A DNA stretch of 64,000 nucleotides, from the NCBI GenBank assembly GCA_019187105.1, contig JABAQM010000001.1, positions 434,001 to 498,000 on the forward strand, given 5' to 3'. Shown one piece after another: positions 46,478 to 54,878 of the stretch. The translations under genes were made by a program, and so were the position numbers. The stretch's first letter is position 1. Each line of letters begins with the position of its first letter. A model generated the notes under the pieces. It did no database searches, had not been told where the DNA came from, and worked only from the letters and a program-made list of their open reading frames with translations. The stretch is from Fimbriimonadaceae bacterium. Its GTDB lineage: Bacteria; Armatimonadota; Fimbriimonadia; Fimbriimonadales; Fimbriimonadaceae.

Positions 46478-47441
46478 GTCTGCCTGGCGACATGAAGAGC
46501 GACCTCAACTGGGCTTATTGAACTCCATTAGCGGGTCAATTGCGAAGTTCGCGGCTCGCAACCCAGGCAAATTGCAAACGCCGTGCCTAGGCGCATCGAT
46601 GTTGGTCGCAAGCGACTATGGCGGTGAGCACAAAGGCGCGCGCGCCCGAACTCTTGCGTTCCTCATTGTCAATTTGGACAATGCTTGGATCTTCTTCGAG
46701 GAGTGCCAGCGTATTCGGACTGATGTTCTTGGACAAGAACGGAGGATGGCATATAAGTCCCTAGGTGACAGAATTCGCCAACAGGCTTTGATCCCTTTCC
46801 TACGGGCCGCAAATACCCTGGAGGGAACGCTCTGCGTCTTCTGCATTGACAATAAGCTGAGCCTATTTGCGGATGCCCCCCTTGCTGAAGAATCGCTTTT
46901 GGCAGAATTCGGTTCCCTTTCTCAGTGGAAGAGGAAGAGTGCCTGTAAACTCCTCGAAGTCGCGCACCTCGGCGGAGCTCTTTGCAGCGGCTTTGCACGT
47001 CCTGGTCAGAACATCGTCTGGATATCCGATGAGGACGAGTTCACAGCGGGGGCAAACCGGGTAACCACTTCCACCTGCCTATTGGGGCATGTTTGCAGCC
47101 ACCTTTTGTATGAGTCTGCAGGGCATTTTCGTTTCGGTTCGTGCCAGTCAACCGACTATATGCGGCAGAGCGAGGACTTGGTGGCAGTTCCCGATCTTGT
47201 AGCTGGTGCGCTTTCCGAGGCCTGGGGCATGTTTCGACTATGGGAGGGGAACAACTGGGCTGCTCAAGAGCCGATTCGGGTTGGAGAACTCAAGCTAAAA
47301 GCTCATGCCGTCTTGGCGTGGCTCGCTGATGACTCGGCGGCTAAGCTGGGGCGGTTAATTGTTCGACTGCTTCCCGGACAAGCAGGCGGTGTCACTATAC
47401 AGGTTTCAGAGGCACATGTGGAGGACGCTAGCGATTCATGA
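46470..47441 (+). CDS. Unrecognised 323-residue protein in the TcmP-DUF5131 cassette
   Basis: No signal peptide or membrane segment. I do not recognise the family. The conserved-looking N-terminal block ASMLVASDYGGEHKGARARTLAFLIV, Asp127 (FCIDNKL), a DEDE cluster at 187-190 and VPDLVAGALSEAW with Asp242 are spaced like acidic residues in RNase H-type nucleases such as DUF3800. That is only a suggestion. Two or three cysteines occur in the region 202-226 but not as a metal pair. It overlaps the upstream DUF5131 by 8 bases and the downstream DUF262-HNH by 4, so it is fully coupled to both. GC is about 50%. Confidence 0.75.
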   Translation: MYKSAWRHEERPQLGLLNSISGSIAKFAARNPGKLQTPCLGASMLVASDYGGEHKGARARTLAFLIVNLDNAWIFFEECQRIRTDVLGQERRMAYKSLGDRIRQQALIPFLRAANTLEGTLCVFCIDNKLSLFADAPLAEESLLAEFGSLSQWKRKSACKLLEVAHLGGALCSGFARPGQNIVWISDEDEFTAGANRVTTSTCLLGHVCSHLLYESAGHFRFGSCQSTDYMRQSEDLVAVPDLVAGALSEAWGMFRLWEGNNWAAQEPIRVGELKLKAHAVLAWLADDSAAKLGRLIVRLLPGQAGGVTIQVSEAHVEDASDS

Positions 47442-48535
47442 AGATCGACCTCAAGAACATCGCCGTCCGCGAGCTGGTCGAGGGCTACGTCGACAAGGCG
47501 GAAGAGGGCGTGCGCGGCTATGGTGGCAGGCTGAACATCCGCCCCGCTTATCAGCGCGAGTTCATCTACAAGGACAAGCAGCGCAACGAGGTGATCCACA
47601 CCGTGCGCAAGGGCTTCCCGTTCAACACGATGTATTGGGTGGTAGCGGGCGACGGCTACGAGCTGATGGACGGGCAGCAGCGCACGATCAGCCTCTGCCA
47701 GTACGTAGCGGGAGACTTCGCTATCGAGATCGACAAGACGCCCTACTTCTTCGGGAACCTCACCGCCGTCCGACAACAGGAAATCCTGGACTACGAGCTC
47801 CAGATTTACGTCTGCGAGGGAACGGATCAAGAAAAGCTCGACTGGTTCACGATCATCAACATCGCGGGCGAGAAGCTGACCGACCAGGAGCTGCGCAACG
47901 CGATCTACACCGGCCCCTGGCTCGCCGACGCCAAGCGATGGTTCAGCAAGACCGGCTGCCCCGCCTACGCGATCGGCGAGAAGTATGTGAACGGCTCGCC
48001 CATCCGGCAGGAGTTCCTGGAGGAGGCCCTGGACTGGCTTGCCGGGAAGGGAAACGAAGAGGCGTACATGGCCGCCCACCAGCACGACGCCGACGCCCAG
48101 GAGCTCTGGCAGCACTACCAGGCCGTCATCGACTGGATCAACCGGGTTTTTCCGACCTATCGTGGGAAGTACATGAAAGGGCAGGACTGGGGCCGCCTCT
48201 ACCGCGAGCACAAGGACGACAACCTGAACGCCAACACCCTTGAGTCGGAGATTGCCAGGCTCCTCGACGACGATGAGGTCACGAACAAGCGGGGCATCTA
48301 CGAATACGTCCTCTCCCGAAACGAGAACAAGCTCAGCCTACGGTCGTTCGATGACAAGACGAAGCAGATCACTTACGACAAGCAGAAGGGCACTTGCCCG
48401 GTATGCCAGAGGCAGTTCGCGATCGAGCAAATGGAGGCCGACCACATCGTTCCCTGGAACAAAGGCGGGAAGACGGAGCCGGCCAACTGCCGTATGCTGT
48501 GCATGCTTGATAATCGCAGCAAGGGCGGAAAGTGA
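47438..48535 (+). CDS. DUF262 and HNH endonuclease
   Basis: A 365-residue nuclease with two recognisable parts. The N-terminal DUF262 (GmrSD-like, ParB-type NTPase) domain shows IRPAYQREFIY (residues 35-44) and ELMDGQQRTISLCQYV with DGQQRT at 78-83. The C-terminal HNH domain has CPVC (320-323), EADHIVPWNKGG with His336, and NCRMLC with a final DNRSKGG, which supply zinc and metal residues. DUF262-HNH proteins cleave modified or unmodified DNA in restriction systems. It probably pairs with the methyltransferase at 43377, and GC (about 60%) is like that gene but unlike the three genes between them. Confidence 0.9.
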   Translation: MKIDLKNIAVRELVEGYVDKAEEGVRGYGGRLNIRPAYQREFIYKDKQRNEVIHTVRKGFPFNTMYWVVAGDGYELMDGQQRTISLCQYVAGDFAIEIDKTPYFFGNLTAVRQQEILDYELQIYVCEGTDQEKLDWFTIINIAGEKLTDQELRNAIYTGPWLADAKRWFSKTGCPAYAIGEKYVNGSPIRQEFLEEALDWLAGKGNEEAYMAAHQHDADAQELWQHYQAVIDWINRVFPTYRGKYMKGQDWGRLYREHKDDNLNANTLESEIARLLDDDEVTNKRGIYEYVLSRNENKLSLRSFDDKTKQITYDKQKGTCPVCQRQFAIEQMEADHIVPWNKGGKTEPANCRMLCMLDNRSKGGK

Positions 48536-48586
48536 CCCGAGCCGGCCTTCAGCCGCGACCCTCGAGCGAAACTGTAGAATTCCGGA

Positions 48587-49432
48587 ATGGTTGCGAATGA
48601 TCCGTTGTTTCGAATCGGGATAACGCTGGCCCATGTGGAGCCCAGAACGAAAAGTCCGATGATCGTGGACTTATCGTTGATCCTGTTTGTCGGGGTGCTA
48701 TGCGAGTTCGCCGACTTCTTCGTCTCAACACAAGATTGGGCGGATAACCAGGAGCACACGCTATCTCGCGCTGACACTATCGGTGTCCTGCGCGAAGCCC
48801 TCGAGCGAATCGGGCTAGCTGAAAAGCGCGAAGGCTATTCGGCAACTTATCGCGCCCATGCGTTCAGGCGGGCTCTATTCGAAGATATGGAGTATCCAGA
48901 CTTGCAGCAAACTTATGTAAGTGGATACCGGCGAGAGTCGCCGCTAAACATCTTCGTTGACGCTCTCGGGATCCCTGCCCTGGTAATGGTGCTGTCCGTG
49001 CTGAGCTATGTGGGAGCGAAAAGCCTCAGATTCAGTATCGACATGTCAAAAACCCTTGCAGAGAGTGCCAAAGCCTTGGCAGAGGCTAGAAAGGCAGCTT
49101 CCGATGTCAAGGTTAATGACGGGCTTGTTGCTCTCCAGCCGGGCAACCTTGAACTGCAGGAACTTCAAATCCAGAGTGCCAAACTTGATGTGGAGATAAA
49201 GAAGCGGGAGTTGGCCAAGGCCGAGGAAGGTGCAGAAGGTTCAGTCGAAGAGAAACAGACCCAATCAGATTGGATCGCCATGGAGGCCGAGTTTTTGGAC
49301 AGGGCTCGGGAAGCGGCGGCGGTCCTGCATGGACTGACCGATGAGATACTCGCACCGGTTGTGGAAGCTAGCGATTATCTCGACTTCACTGTCATCAGGA
49401 TAAAGGTTAAGATCCATAGGCTGGACTCTTAA
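48587..49432 (+). CDS. Membrane and coiled-coil protein of unknown function
   Basis: A 281-residue protein with two hydrophobic stretches (MIVDLSLILFVGVLCEFADFFV at about 25-46 and IFVDALGIPALVMVLSVLSYVGA at about 125-147). A long charged, Ala/Glu/Lys-rich coiled-coil (residues about 155-220, KTLAESAKALAEARKAASDVK) and a short C-terminal domain follow. It starts 51 bases after the nuclease on the same strand, so it may belong to the same cluster. I recognise no family; a sensor or membrane-damaging effector role in a defence locus is inference only. Confidence 0.65.
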   Translation: MVANDPLFRIGITLAHVEPRTKSPMIVDLSLILFVGVLCEFADFFVSTQDWADNQEHTLSRADTIGVLREALERIGLAEKREGYSATYRAHAFRRALFEDMEYPDLQQTYVSGYRRESPLNIFVDALGIPALVMVLSVLSYVGAKSLRFSIDMSKTLAESAKALAEARKAASDVKVNDGLVALQPGNLELQELQIQSAKLDVEIKKRELAKAEEGAEGSVEEKQTQSDWIAMEAEFLDRAREAAAVLHGLTDEILAPVVEASDYLDFTVIRIKVKIHRLDS

Positions 49433-49488
49433 GGTCAAAACGGACGCGGTCCGCAGAAACCTTGAATCGGCTATGGTTGAAGTTTGGA

Positions 49489-50814
49489 TCACCCCGGCTT
49501 TCTAACACATCTCCCATCGATCGTTACCTTCGCGCCTGAAGCCATCGCCCGTTTCAGCGCGTCCCGCGCGGCCATGAGCACCTTGTCCGACGAAGACGCA
49601 TAGGGCGGCACGTCCAGATCGGTGCCGACCTGGCCGTCCCGGCTGAAGAAGGCCGTCGCCCAGGCTTCCCGTTCCGCCTGGTCGAGGTTCACCTCGAGGC
49701 CTGGGTCGGGGGAGACGCCCCACATATCCGATCCCGCCGGCCGGCTCAGCTTGTCGATGTTCCGGCCGGAGGCTGGAAAGTAATGGGCGGTCGTCAGCTT
49801 CACCATCGCGCCGCTCTTGCCGACGTCGAACAGCTGCTGGATGGATCCCTTGCCATAGGTCCGGACGCCGACCACAATGGCTCGGCGATGGTCCTGGAGA
49901 CAGGCGGCAAGCACTTCGGCGGAGGATGCGGTCTCCCCGTCGACCAGCACCGCGATCGGGATCGTCAGGTCTTCCCCCTTGCGGGCCATCCAGCGTTCCT
50001 CCTTGCCGTCTCGCCCGACCGACCGGACGATGATGCCGGAATCCACGAAGATATCCGCCGTCTTGACGGCTGCGGAAAGCAGGCCGCCTACGTTGCCCCG
50101 CAGGTCGATCACGAGCGCGCGCACCCCCTCTTTCTTCAGCCGCGAATAGGCCGATCGGAATCCGTTCGCCGTGTCTTCGGCAAAGCGGACGATCCGCACG
50201 TATCCGATGCCGGCGCTCTTGTCCAGCCACTGCCCGTTCTCGCCCGGATCGAGCCCGCGAATGGAGGACATCGCGATGGTGGCCCTTCGAATCGAAAACG
50301 TCTGCTTCTCGTCGCCGGTACGGCGGACCGAGACGCGAACGGTCGTCCCGACTTTGCCCATGAGCTTGCCGGCGACCTGGTCTTGCGTCCAGCCGCGCGT
50401 GGACTGGCCATCGACCTCGACGATCAGGTCTCCCTTTTGAATCCCGGCCCGGGCCGCGGGGGCGTTCAAGAAGCGAGCTTCCACCGCCGGATGGTGGGAC
50501 GCGTCGGTCTTGATGATGATCCCGATGCCTCCAAACGAATTCTTGAGGTTCTGCCGGAACTGCTTGGCCTCCTCGGGATCGAAGTACTGGGTATGCGGAT
50601 CGAGCCCTTCGAGAAGCGCCTTGAGGCTGTTTTGGAAAAGCTTGTCCGAATCGAGACCGCGGACGTACTTCGCGTCGAGCAAGTCGAAGACATCGCCCAG
50701 GATGCGTCCCTTCTCCTGCTTCGCGCCGGGCTTTGGCGTTTCCAAGGCCTGGCTTTGGGCGGGTGGCGATCCAAAGATCGGCGAGATCGTAAGCGCAGCG
50801 AGAATGGCGAGCAT
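49489..50814 (-). CDS. S41 family C-terminal processing peptidase (CtpA/Prc-like)
   Basis: A 441-residue protease with a signal peptide (MLAILAALTISPIFGSPPAQSQA). The PDZ domain follows (FGGIGIIIKTDAS ... ARAGIQKGDLIVEVDGQSTRGW). The protease core has ALVIDLRGNVGGLL, LVDGETASSAEVLAACLQD with the nucleophile Ser in TASSAE, and GVRTYGKGSIQQ with the general-base Lys, forming the Ser-Lys dyad of the family. It cleaves unfolded or tagged proteins in the periplasm. The frame stays open upstream to 51474 but ATG at 50814 begins the signal peptide. It diverges from the metal efflux operon. Confidence 0.93.
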   Translation of the reverse strand: MLAILAALTISPIFGSPPAQSQALETPKPGAKQEKGRILGDVFDLLDAKYVRGLDSDKLFQNSLKALLEGLDPHTQYFDPEEAKQFRQNLKNSFGGIGIIIKTDASHHPAVEARFLNAPAARAGIQKGDLIVEVDGQSTRGWTQDQVAGKLMGKVGTTVRVSVRRTGDEKQTFSIRRATIAMSSIRGLDPGENGQWLDKSAGIGYVRIVRFAEDTANGFRSAYSRLKKEGVRALVIDLRGNVGGLLSAAVKTADIFVDSGIIVRSVGRDGKEERWMARKGEDLTIPIAVLVDGETASSAEVLAACLQDHRRAIVVGVRTYGKGSIQQLFDVGKSGAMVKLTTAHYFPASGRNIDKLSRPAGSDMWGVSPDPGLEVNLDQAEREAWATAFFSRDGQVGTDLDVPPYASSSDKVLMAARDALKRAMASGAKVTIDGRCVRKPG

Positions 50815-50994
50815 GGTGTTGCGTCCGGGGGTCGATTGCGACCGTAGGGAGACGTTACCCGCGCCTCCACGCGTCGGTCCGGCGTCTGAAGTACGACATC
50901 TGGAACTGGAAGGATGTACAAGCAACACCGAGGGAGGCAATGCTATCAAGGTCGAAAAGGCGCTATGTGCTTCGGGCGCTCTTTCGAAGGTAGG

Positions 50995-51399
50995 ATGCTG
51001 GTAGTGAAGCAACTTGCGGCGTGGGTGATGCTCGCATGCCTCATCTCGATCCAGGCGCACAGCTTCATGCCTCACCATCACCACGACCGGTATGCCCTGG
51101 CCCACCACCATGCGGACCATGCCGATTCCGCTCAGGTTCACGGAACTCACCACCATGAGCTGCTTCATCACGCCGACCATGAGGTCAGCGGACACGACGA
51201 AGCTTCGCTTTCCGGTGTGACTGCTCCGAAGTCGTTTCACGTCGATTTCGCGATGGTCCTGCCTGAACCTGTACGACTCGTTCCACCGGCAGCGATGCCT
51301 GCGGAAACACCTGCCCAAGCAGCCAGTCTTCATCCGTTCGCAACGGGACCACCTGGCACAAAATCCTCTCGCGCTCCTCCTGTTTCCTTCCGCGCCTGA
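50995..51399 (+). CDS. His-rich secreted or membrane-anchored metal-binding protein
   Basis: A 134-residue protein starting MLVVKQLAAWVMLACLISIQAHSF, a signal peptide. Residues 28-75 are unusually rich in His (MPHHHHDRYALAHHHADHADS and GTHHHELLHHADHEVSGHDE), which can bind Cu, Zn, Ni or Co. A proline-rich C-terminus follows. It precedes the TolC gene by 75 bases and likely heads the heavy-metal efflux operon. I know no exact family. Confidence 0.75.
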   Translation: MLVVKQLAAWVMLACLISIQAHSFMPHHHHDRYALAHHHADHADSAQVHGTHHHELLHHADHEVSGHDEASLSGVTAPKSFHVDFAMVLPEPVRLVPPAAMPAETPAQAASLHPFATGPPGTKSSRAPPVSFRA

Positions 51400-51474
51400 G
51401 GCGCTCGAAGGATTCTTTGGCCTGCCTTCGAAGCCTAACCGGCTCTCTGTTTCGGCCATTGGAGGAACTATCAA

Positions 51475-52704
51475 TTGACGTACAAAAGGACTCTCGTACC
51501 CCTATCGCTCGCGCTTGCTGGACTCGCATGGGCGCAAAACGAGCCCACGCTCGACCAACTCGCAGCTCAGGCACTCAAGGCAAGCCCCATCGTGGCGGCG
51601 CGTCAGCTTCAAGTCGAAGAAGCTCAAGCATCCGCCCGATCTGCCGGATCGCCCAAGAACGCAGAGCTGGAGATTGCGCCCGGCGTCGGATTCACGAACT
51701 CGAACTTCGTGTTAGGGCAATCCTTCGACCTGTCAGGGGCTCGCGCGGCCCGAGCCCGACGCGCAAGGGCCGAGGCGGAAGTCGCAAAGGCGAGATTAAG
51801 GGAAACTCAGCTCGATGTTGGTTCTGATTTCCTAACCGCGTACGCGAGCTATGCCGCTGCGCTTACCAATGAGTCGAATGCCAGAGCCGGAGTGGAGGTT
51901 GCGAAGGCAACCATCGAAGCGATCCGCAAGCGCATAGAAATAGGTGAAGCTCCAGCGCTACAGCTGACTCGCGCGGAAATCGAACTCAATAGGGCGGAGC
52001 AATCCCTAACTCTGGCGACGGCCGATCTTTCCGCCAATCGCTTGATCGTCAACTCACTTCTGGGTTCGGAACCAACCGCTGAGATACCGCTCGTGACTTG
52101 GACGCCGTCGGCAGACGACGCTGCGCTTGCTCAAGCGGCGCTGGGCCGGCATCCTATGGCGCTCGAAGCGCGGGCGAGGATCGAAGCCGCACGAGCCGCC
52201 GAACTGGAAGCGCGACGAACGGGCCTGCCCTCGCTCTTCGCCGGAGTAGCCGCCGACACCTGGAGCTTAGACCGGCGACCGTTCCAAAACGAGAACATCG
52301 GATTGCAGCTTCGCCTGACCATGCCCCTCTTTGACCGGGGCGAGAACCGCTACGCAATTCGGAGCGCGGAGGCGGCACTCAAAGGACGCGAAGCCGAACT
52401 TAGGGCAGCGGAACGAGAGATCGCCTTGGACATTCAGACCGCTCGTCAAAACCTCACTTCGGCCCGGGAGGTCGCCCAGAGCTACGAGACGGGCATCGTC
52501 CCGAAAGCTCAGCAGATGGTGAAAGCGATGCAGTCGGGACTCGAATCCGGCCTGACCAGCTTTCTCGAACTCCTCGAAGCTCAAAAGACCCTGGCTCAGC
52601 TAACCCGCGAGGCATCCGATGCCAAACGCAACCTTCGACTTGCCGAAGTCCGATTTCTCACCGCCGCCGCATCTCTGCCCGGCCTGGAGGACCCCAAACC
52701 ATGA
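51475..52704 (+). CDS. TolC family outer-membrane channel (CzcC/CusC-like)
   Basis: A 409-residue outer-membrane efflux protein. A signal peptide ([14 protein letters not shown]) is followed by two long Ala/Glu/Arg-rich helical hairpins with the usual repeat arrangement (LDQLAAQALKASPIVAARQ ... RAARARRARAEAEVAKARLRETQLD and later LEARARIEAARAAELEARRTGLPSLFAG). The TTG start at 51475 is backed by GGAGGAA eight bases upstream. It overlaps the adaptor gene by four bases, confirming an operon with adaptor and RND pump. The closest function is heavy-metal export rather than drug export because of the pump type. Confidence 0.9.
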   Translation: MTYKRTLVPLSLALAGLAWAQNEPTLDQLAAQALKASPIVAARQLQVEEAQASARSAGSPKNAELEIAPGVGFTNSNFVLGQSFDLSGARAARARRARAEAEVAKARLRETQLDVGSDFLTAYASYAAALTNESNARAGVEVAKATIEAIRKRIEIGEAPALQLTRAEIELNRAEQSLTLATADLSANRLIVNSLLGSEPTAEIPLVTWTPSADDAALAQAALGRHPMALEARARIEAARAAELEARRTGLPSLFAGVAADTWSLDRRPFQNENIGLQLRLTMPLFDRGENRYAIRSAEAALKGREAELRAAEREIALDIQTARQNLTSAREVAQSYETGIVPKAQQMVKAMQSGLESGLTSFLELLEAQKTLAQLTREASDAKRNLRLAEVRFLTAAASLPGLEDPKP

Positions 52705-54878
52705 AGCGATTTGTCTCCATCGTTGTTATCTGCGCCTCAGTCGGAGTCTTTGCTCAAGAGGAGGAGCCGGGTCACATGCACGGCCCGGATGGCCGCCACA
52801 TCGTCGCGCCACAAGCATCTGGCGGCTCGCAGAAATTCATCCTCAGTCATCACGACATGCGGATCGAAGGTGCCGACGGGAAGATCATCCTCGGCTGCAA
52901 AGTGGACTCGACGATCTATCGCAAAGGCGATCCCAAAGACGTCATCCACACCGAGCACAACGCTTATGAGCCTGAGAACGAGGTCTACGGCTCGCACATG
53001 ACCTACAAGGAGCCAGGTGAGTACGTCATCAGCCAGGCCGTCACGCTTCCGGACGGCAAGAAGACGAGCGTCGAGTTTCCGGTTTATGTTCCCGCCATTT
53101 CCGCAGCGGCAACCGAGGCCGAGCACGAGCACGGCCCGAACTATCCGCTCATCATCGGCGGAATCGTGGGCGGACTGCTTTTGCTCTTAGGCGTTTACAA
53201 GCTTGGCCAGAAGAACAGTCGAATAGCAGGGGCGGGCTTGGCACTCCTCATCCTCGCAGGCGGGTCGCTGGCCCAGTTTGCCCAGGCCCAGCAAGAGGAA
53301 GCGGGCCATATGCACGGACCCGATGGCCGGCACATCGTGGCCCCCGACGCGGCGAAGTCGGCAGGACCGATGCTCAAAGCCTATCCCGCATCAAATCAAG
53401 GGGAGTCCGCGGAGAAGGTGGTGGACGGAATCAAGTTCGTTCTCTCCATCGAGAACGAAGAGATGACTCCCGATCCCGACCTTGTCGCGATCGGTCAAGA
53501 GCAAGCAAACCTCATCGGCTTGAAGACCGCATCGGTGCAGCTCTCGTCCACAGCGGGAGGGCTTCAGACGACCGGCCAGGTATCCGCTAACCCGAACGGA
53601 ATGGTGGTCGTGAACGCGCGGGCGTCCGGACGCATCTTGAGCCTCGGCGCTCTTCCCGGAACCACGGTCTCTCGCGGAACGACCCTCGCAGTCATCGAAA
53701 GTCCGGAACTGGGCGAGGCCCAAGCGGCTTACAAGCGGGCGGTCGCGGAGGTAGTCCAAGCCAACGCTTCGGTCAAGATCGCTCAGTCTGGAATCACGGC
53801 CGCTGAGACGCGGCTCAACGTAGCTCAACGAACGTCGGTCCGGCAACGGCAGCTCGCCGCGACCGGCGCATTCGCATCGCCCTCCCTCGAAGCGGCAAAG
53901 TCCGCTTTGTCGAAAGCAGAGAAGGACGTGTCGGCGGCCGAAACTTCGGTCCGCTCGCTGGAAGTTCGAGTGCGCCAACTGGAGCAGGGCGTGGCCTCGG
54001 GCGTGGTGGCTCGTCGCGAACTTGAGGCGGCCAGGGCCGAGCTCGAAACTGCGAAGTCGGGTCAAACCGATGCGCAGCGGCAGCTGCGCCTCGCAAATGA
54101 GGCATTGGCGAGAGAAGAATCGATTACCGCAAAGGGGCTTCGCAACGCCAAGGAGGTCGACCTTGCTCAATCGGAAGTCGATATAGCCCGGTCGGTGCTC
54201 GCATCCAGTCGCAACGGACTATTGCAAGCACGTGCCGACCTGTCGCGCGCCCAGAGTATGGTTCGCGTCGCCCGCGATCAGATTGCCCTTTTGGGAGGAG
54301 GAGCGGGCGGAGGAAACCGCGTTGTCATTACGGCCCCGATCTCGGGCGAAGTCGAGCGTAGAAGCGTCAGCGCCGGGCAGACCGTCGCGGTTGGCCAAGA
54401 ACTCTACGAGCTCTTGAATGCCGACGTGGTTTGGGTCCTGAGCGACGTTTACGAAGCCGATATTCCCAAGGTTCGCATCGGGCAGAAAGTCGAAGTGGTG
54501 GCCGACGCGCTTCCCGGCAGGACGTATCCCGGCGAAGTGGCTTTCGTCCACAACGAGGTTGACGAAAAGACTCGTACGACGAAGGTTCGAATCGTGGTCG
54601 GAAACCCAGGCGAGCGCCTCAAGCAGAACATGTTCGTCCGCGTCCAACTGGGAACCGGAGGCCGTGGCCAGACCCTTGTGCCGACCGCTGCGGTCCAAAC
54701 GACTGGCGGCGTCAGCGTCGTGTTCGTGGAAGAGGTCCATGGCACGTACCGGAGGACGGTCGTGCAGACAGGGGGAACCCTGGGAGATCGTACGATCGTC
54801 TTGAGCGGGTTGGAGCCGGGCAAGAAGGTCGTCACCGATGGGGCGTATCAGCTGGCTGGAATGGCAGGGGCACGCTAA
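52701..54878 (+). CDS. Heavy-metal RND efflux adaptor (CusB/CzcB-like) with duplicated signal and His module
   Basis: A 725-residue adaptor, roughly 250-300 longer than CusB. It has a signal peptide (FVSIVVICASVGVFAQ), then EEEPGHMHGPDGRHIVAP near residue 20 and a 130-residue beta-domain. A transmembrane segment YPLIIGGIVGGLLLLLGVY comes next, then a second signal-like stretch (GLALLILAGGSLAQFAQAQ) followed by nearly the same module, EEAGHMHGPDGRHIVAP, at about residue 198. From about residue 250 the usual membrane-fusion order follows: lipoyl half, long helical hairpin, VITAPISGEVERRSVSAGQT and a beta-barrel. It looks like a fusion of two exported proteins. Start and stop overlap the neighbouring genes. 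Confidence 0.88.
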   Translation: MKRFVSIVVICASVGVFAQEEEPGHMHGPDGRHIVAPQASGGSQKFILSHHDMRIEGADGKIILGCKVDSTIYRKGDPKDVIHTEHNAYEPENEVYGSHMTYKEPGEYVISQAVTLPDGKKTSVEFPVYVPAISAAATEAEHEHGPNYPLIIGGIVGGLLLLLGVYKLGQKNSRIAGAGLALLILAGGSLAQFAQAQQEEAGHMHGPDGRHIVAPDAAKSAGPMLKAYPASNQGESAEKVVDGIKFVLSIENEEMTPDPDLVAIGQEQANLIGLKTASVQLSSTAGGLQTTGQVSANPNGMVVVNARASGRILSLGALPGTTVSRGTTLAVIESPELGEAQAAYKRAVAEVVQANASVKIAQSGITAAETRLNVAQRTSVRQRQLAATGAFASPSLEAAKSALSKAEKDVSAAETSVRSLEVRVRQLEQGVASGVVARRELEAARAELETAKSGQTDAQRQLRLANEALAREESITAKGLRNAKEVDLAQSEVDIARSVLASSRNGLLQARADLSRAQSMVRVARDQIALLGGGAGGGNRVVITAPISGEVERRSVSAGQTVAVGQELYELLNADVVWVLSDVYEADIPKVRIGQKVEVVADALPGRTYPGEVAFVHNEVDEKTRTTKVRIVVGNPGERLKQNMFVRVQLGTGGRGQTLVPTAAVQTTGGVSVVFVEEVHGTYRRTVVQTGGTLGDRTIVLSGLEPGKKVVTDGAYQLAGMAGAR

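Noticed and set aside
50815-51474. Long N-terminal extension of the S41 protease
   Set aside because: The extension lacks protein-like features and overlaps the His-rich gene; the signal peptide begins at ATG 50814.
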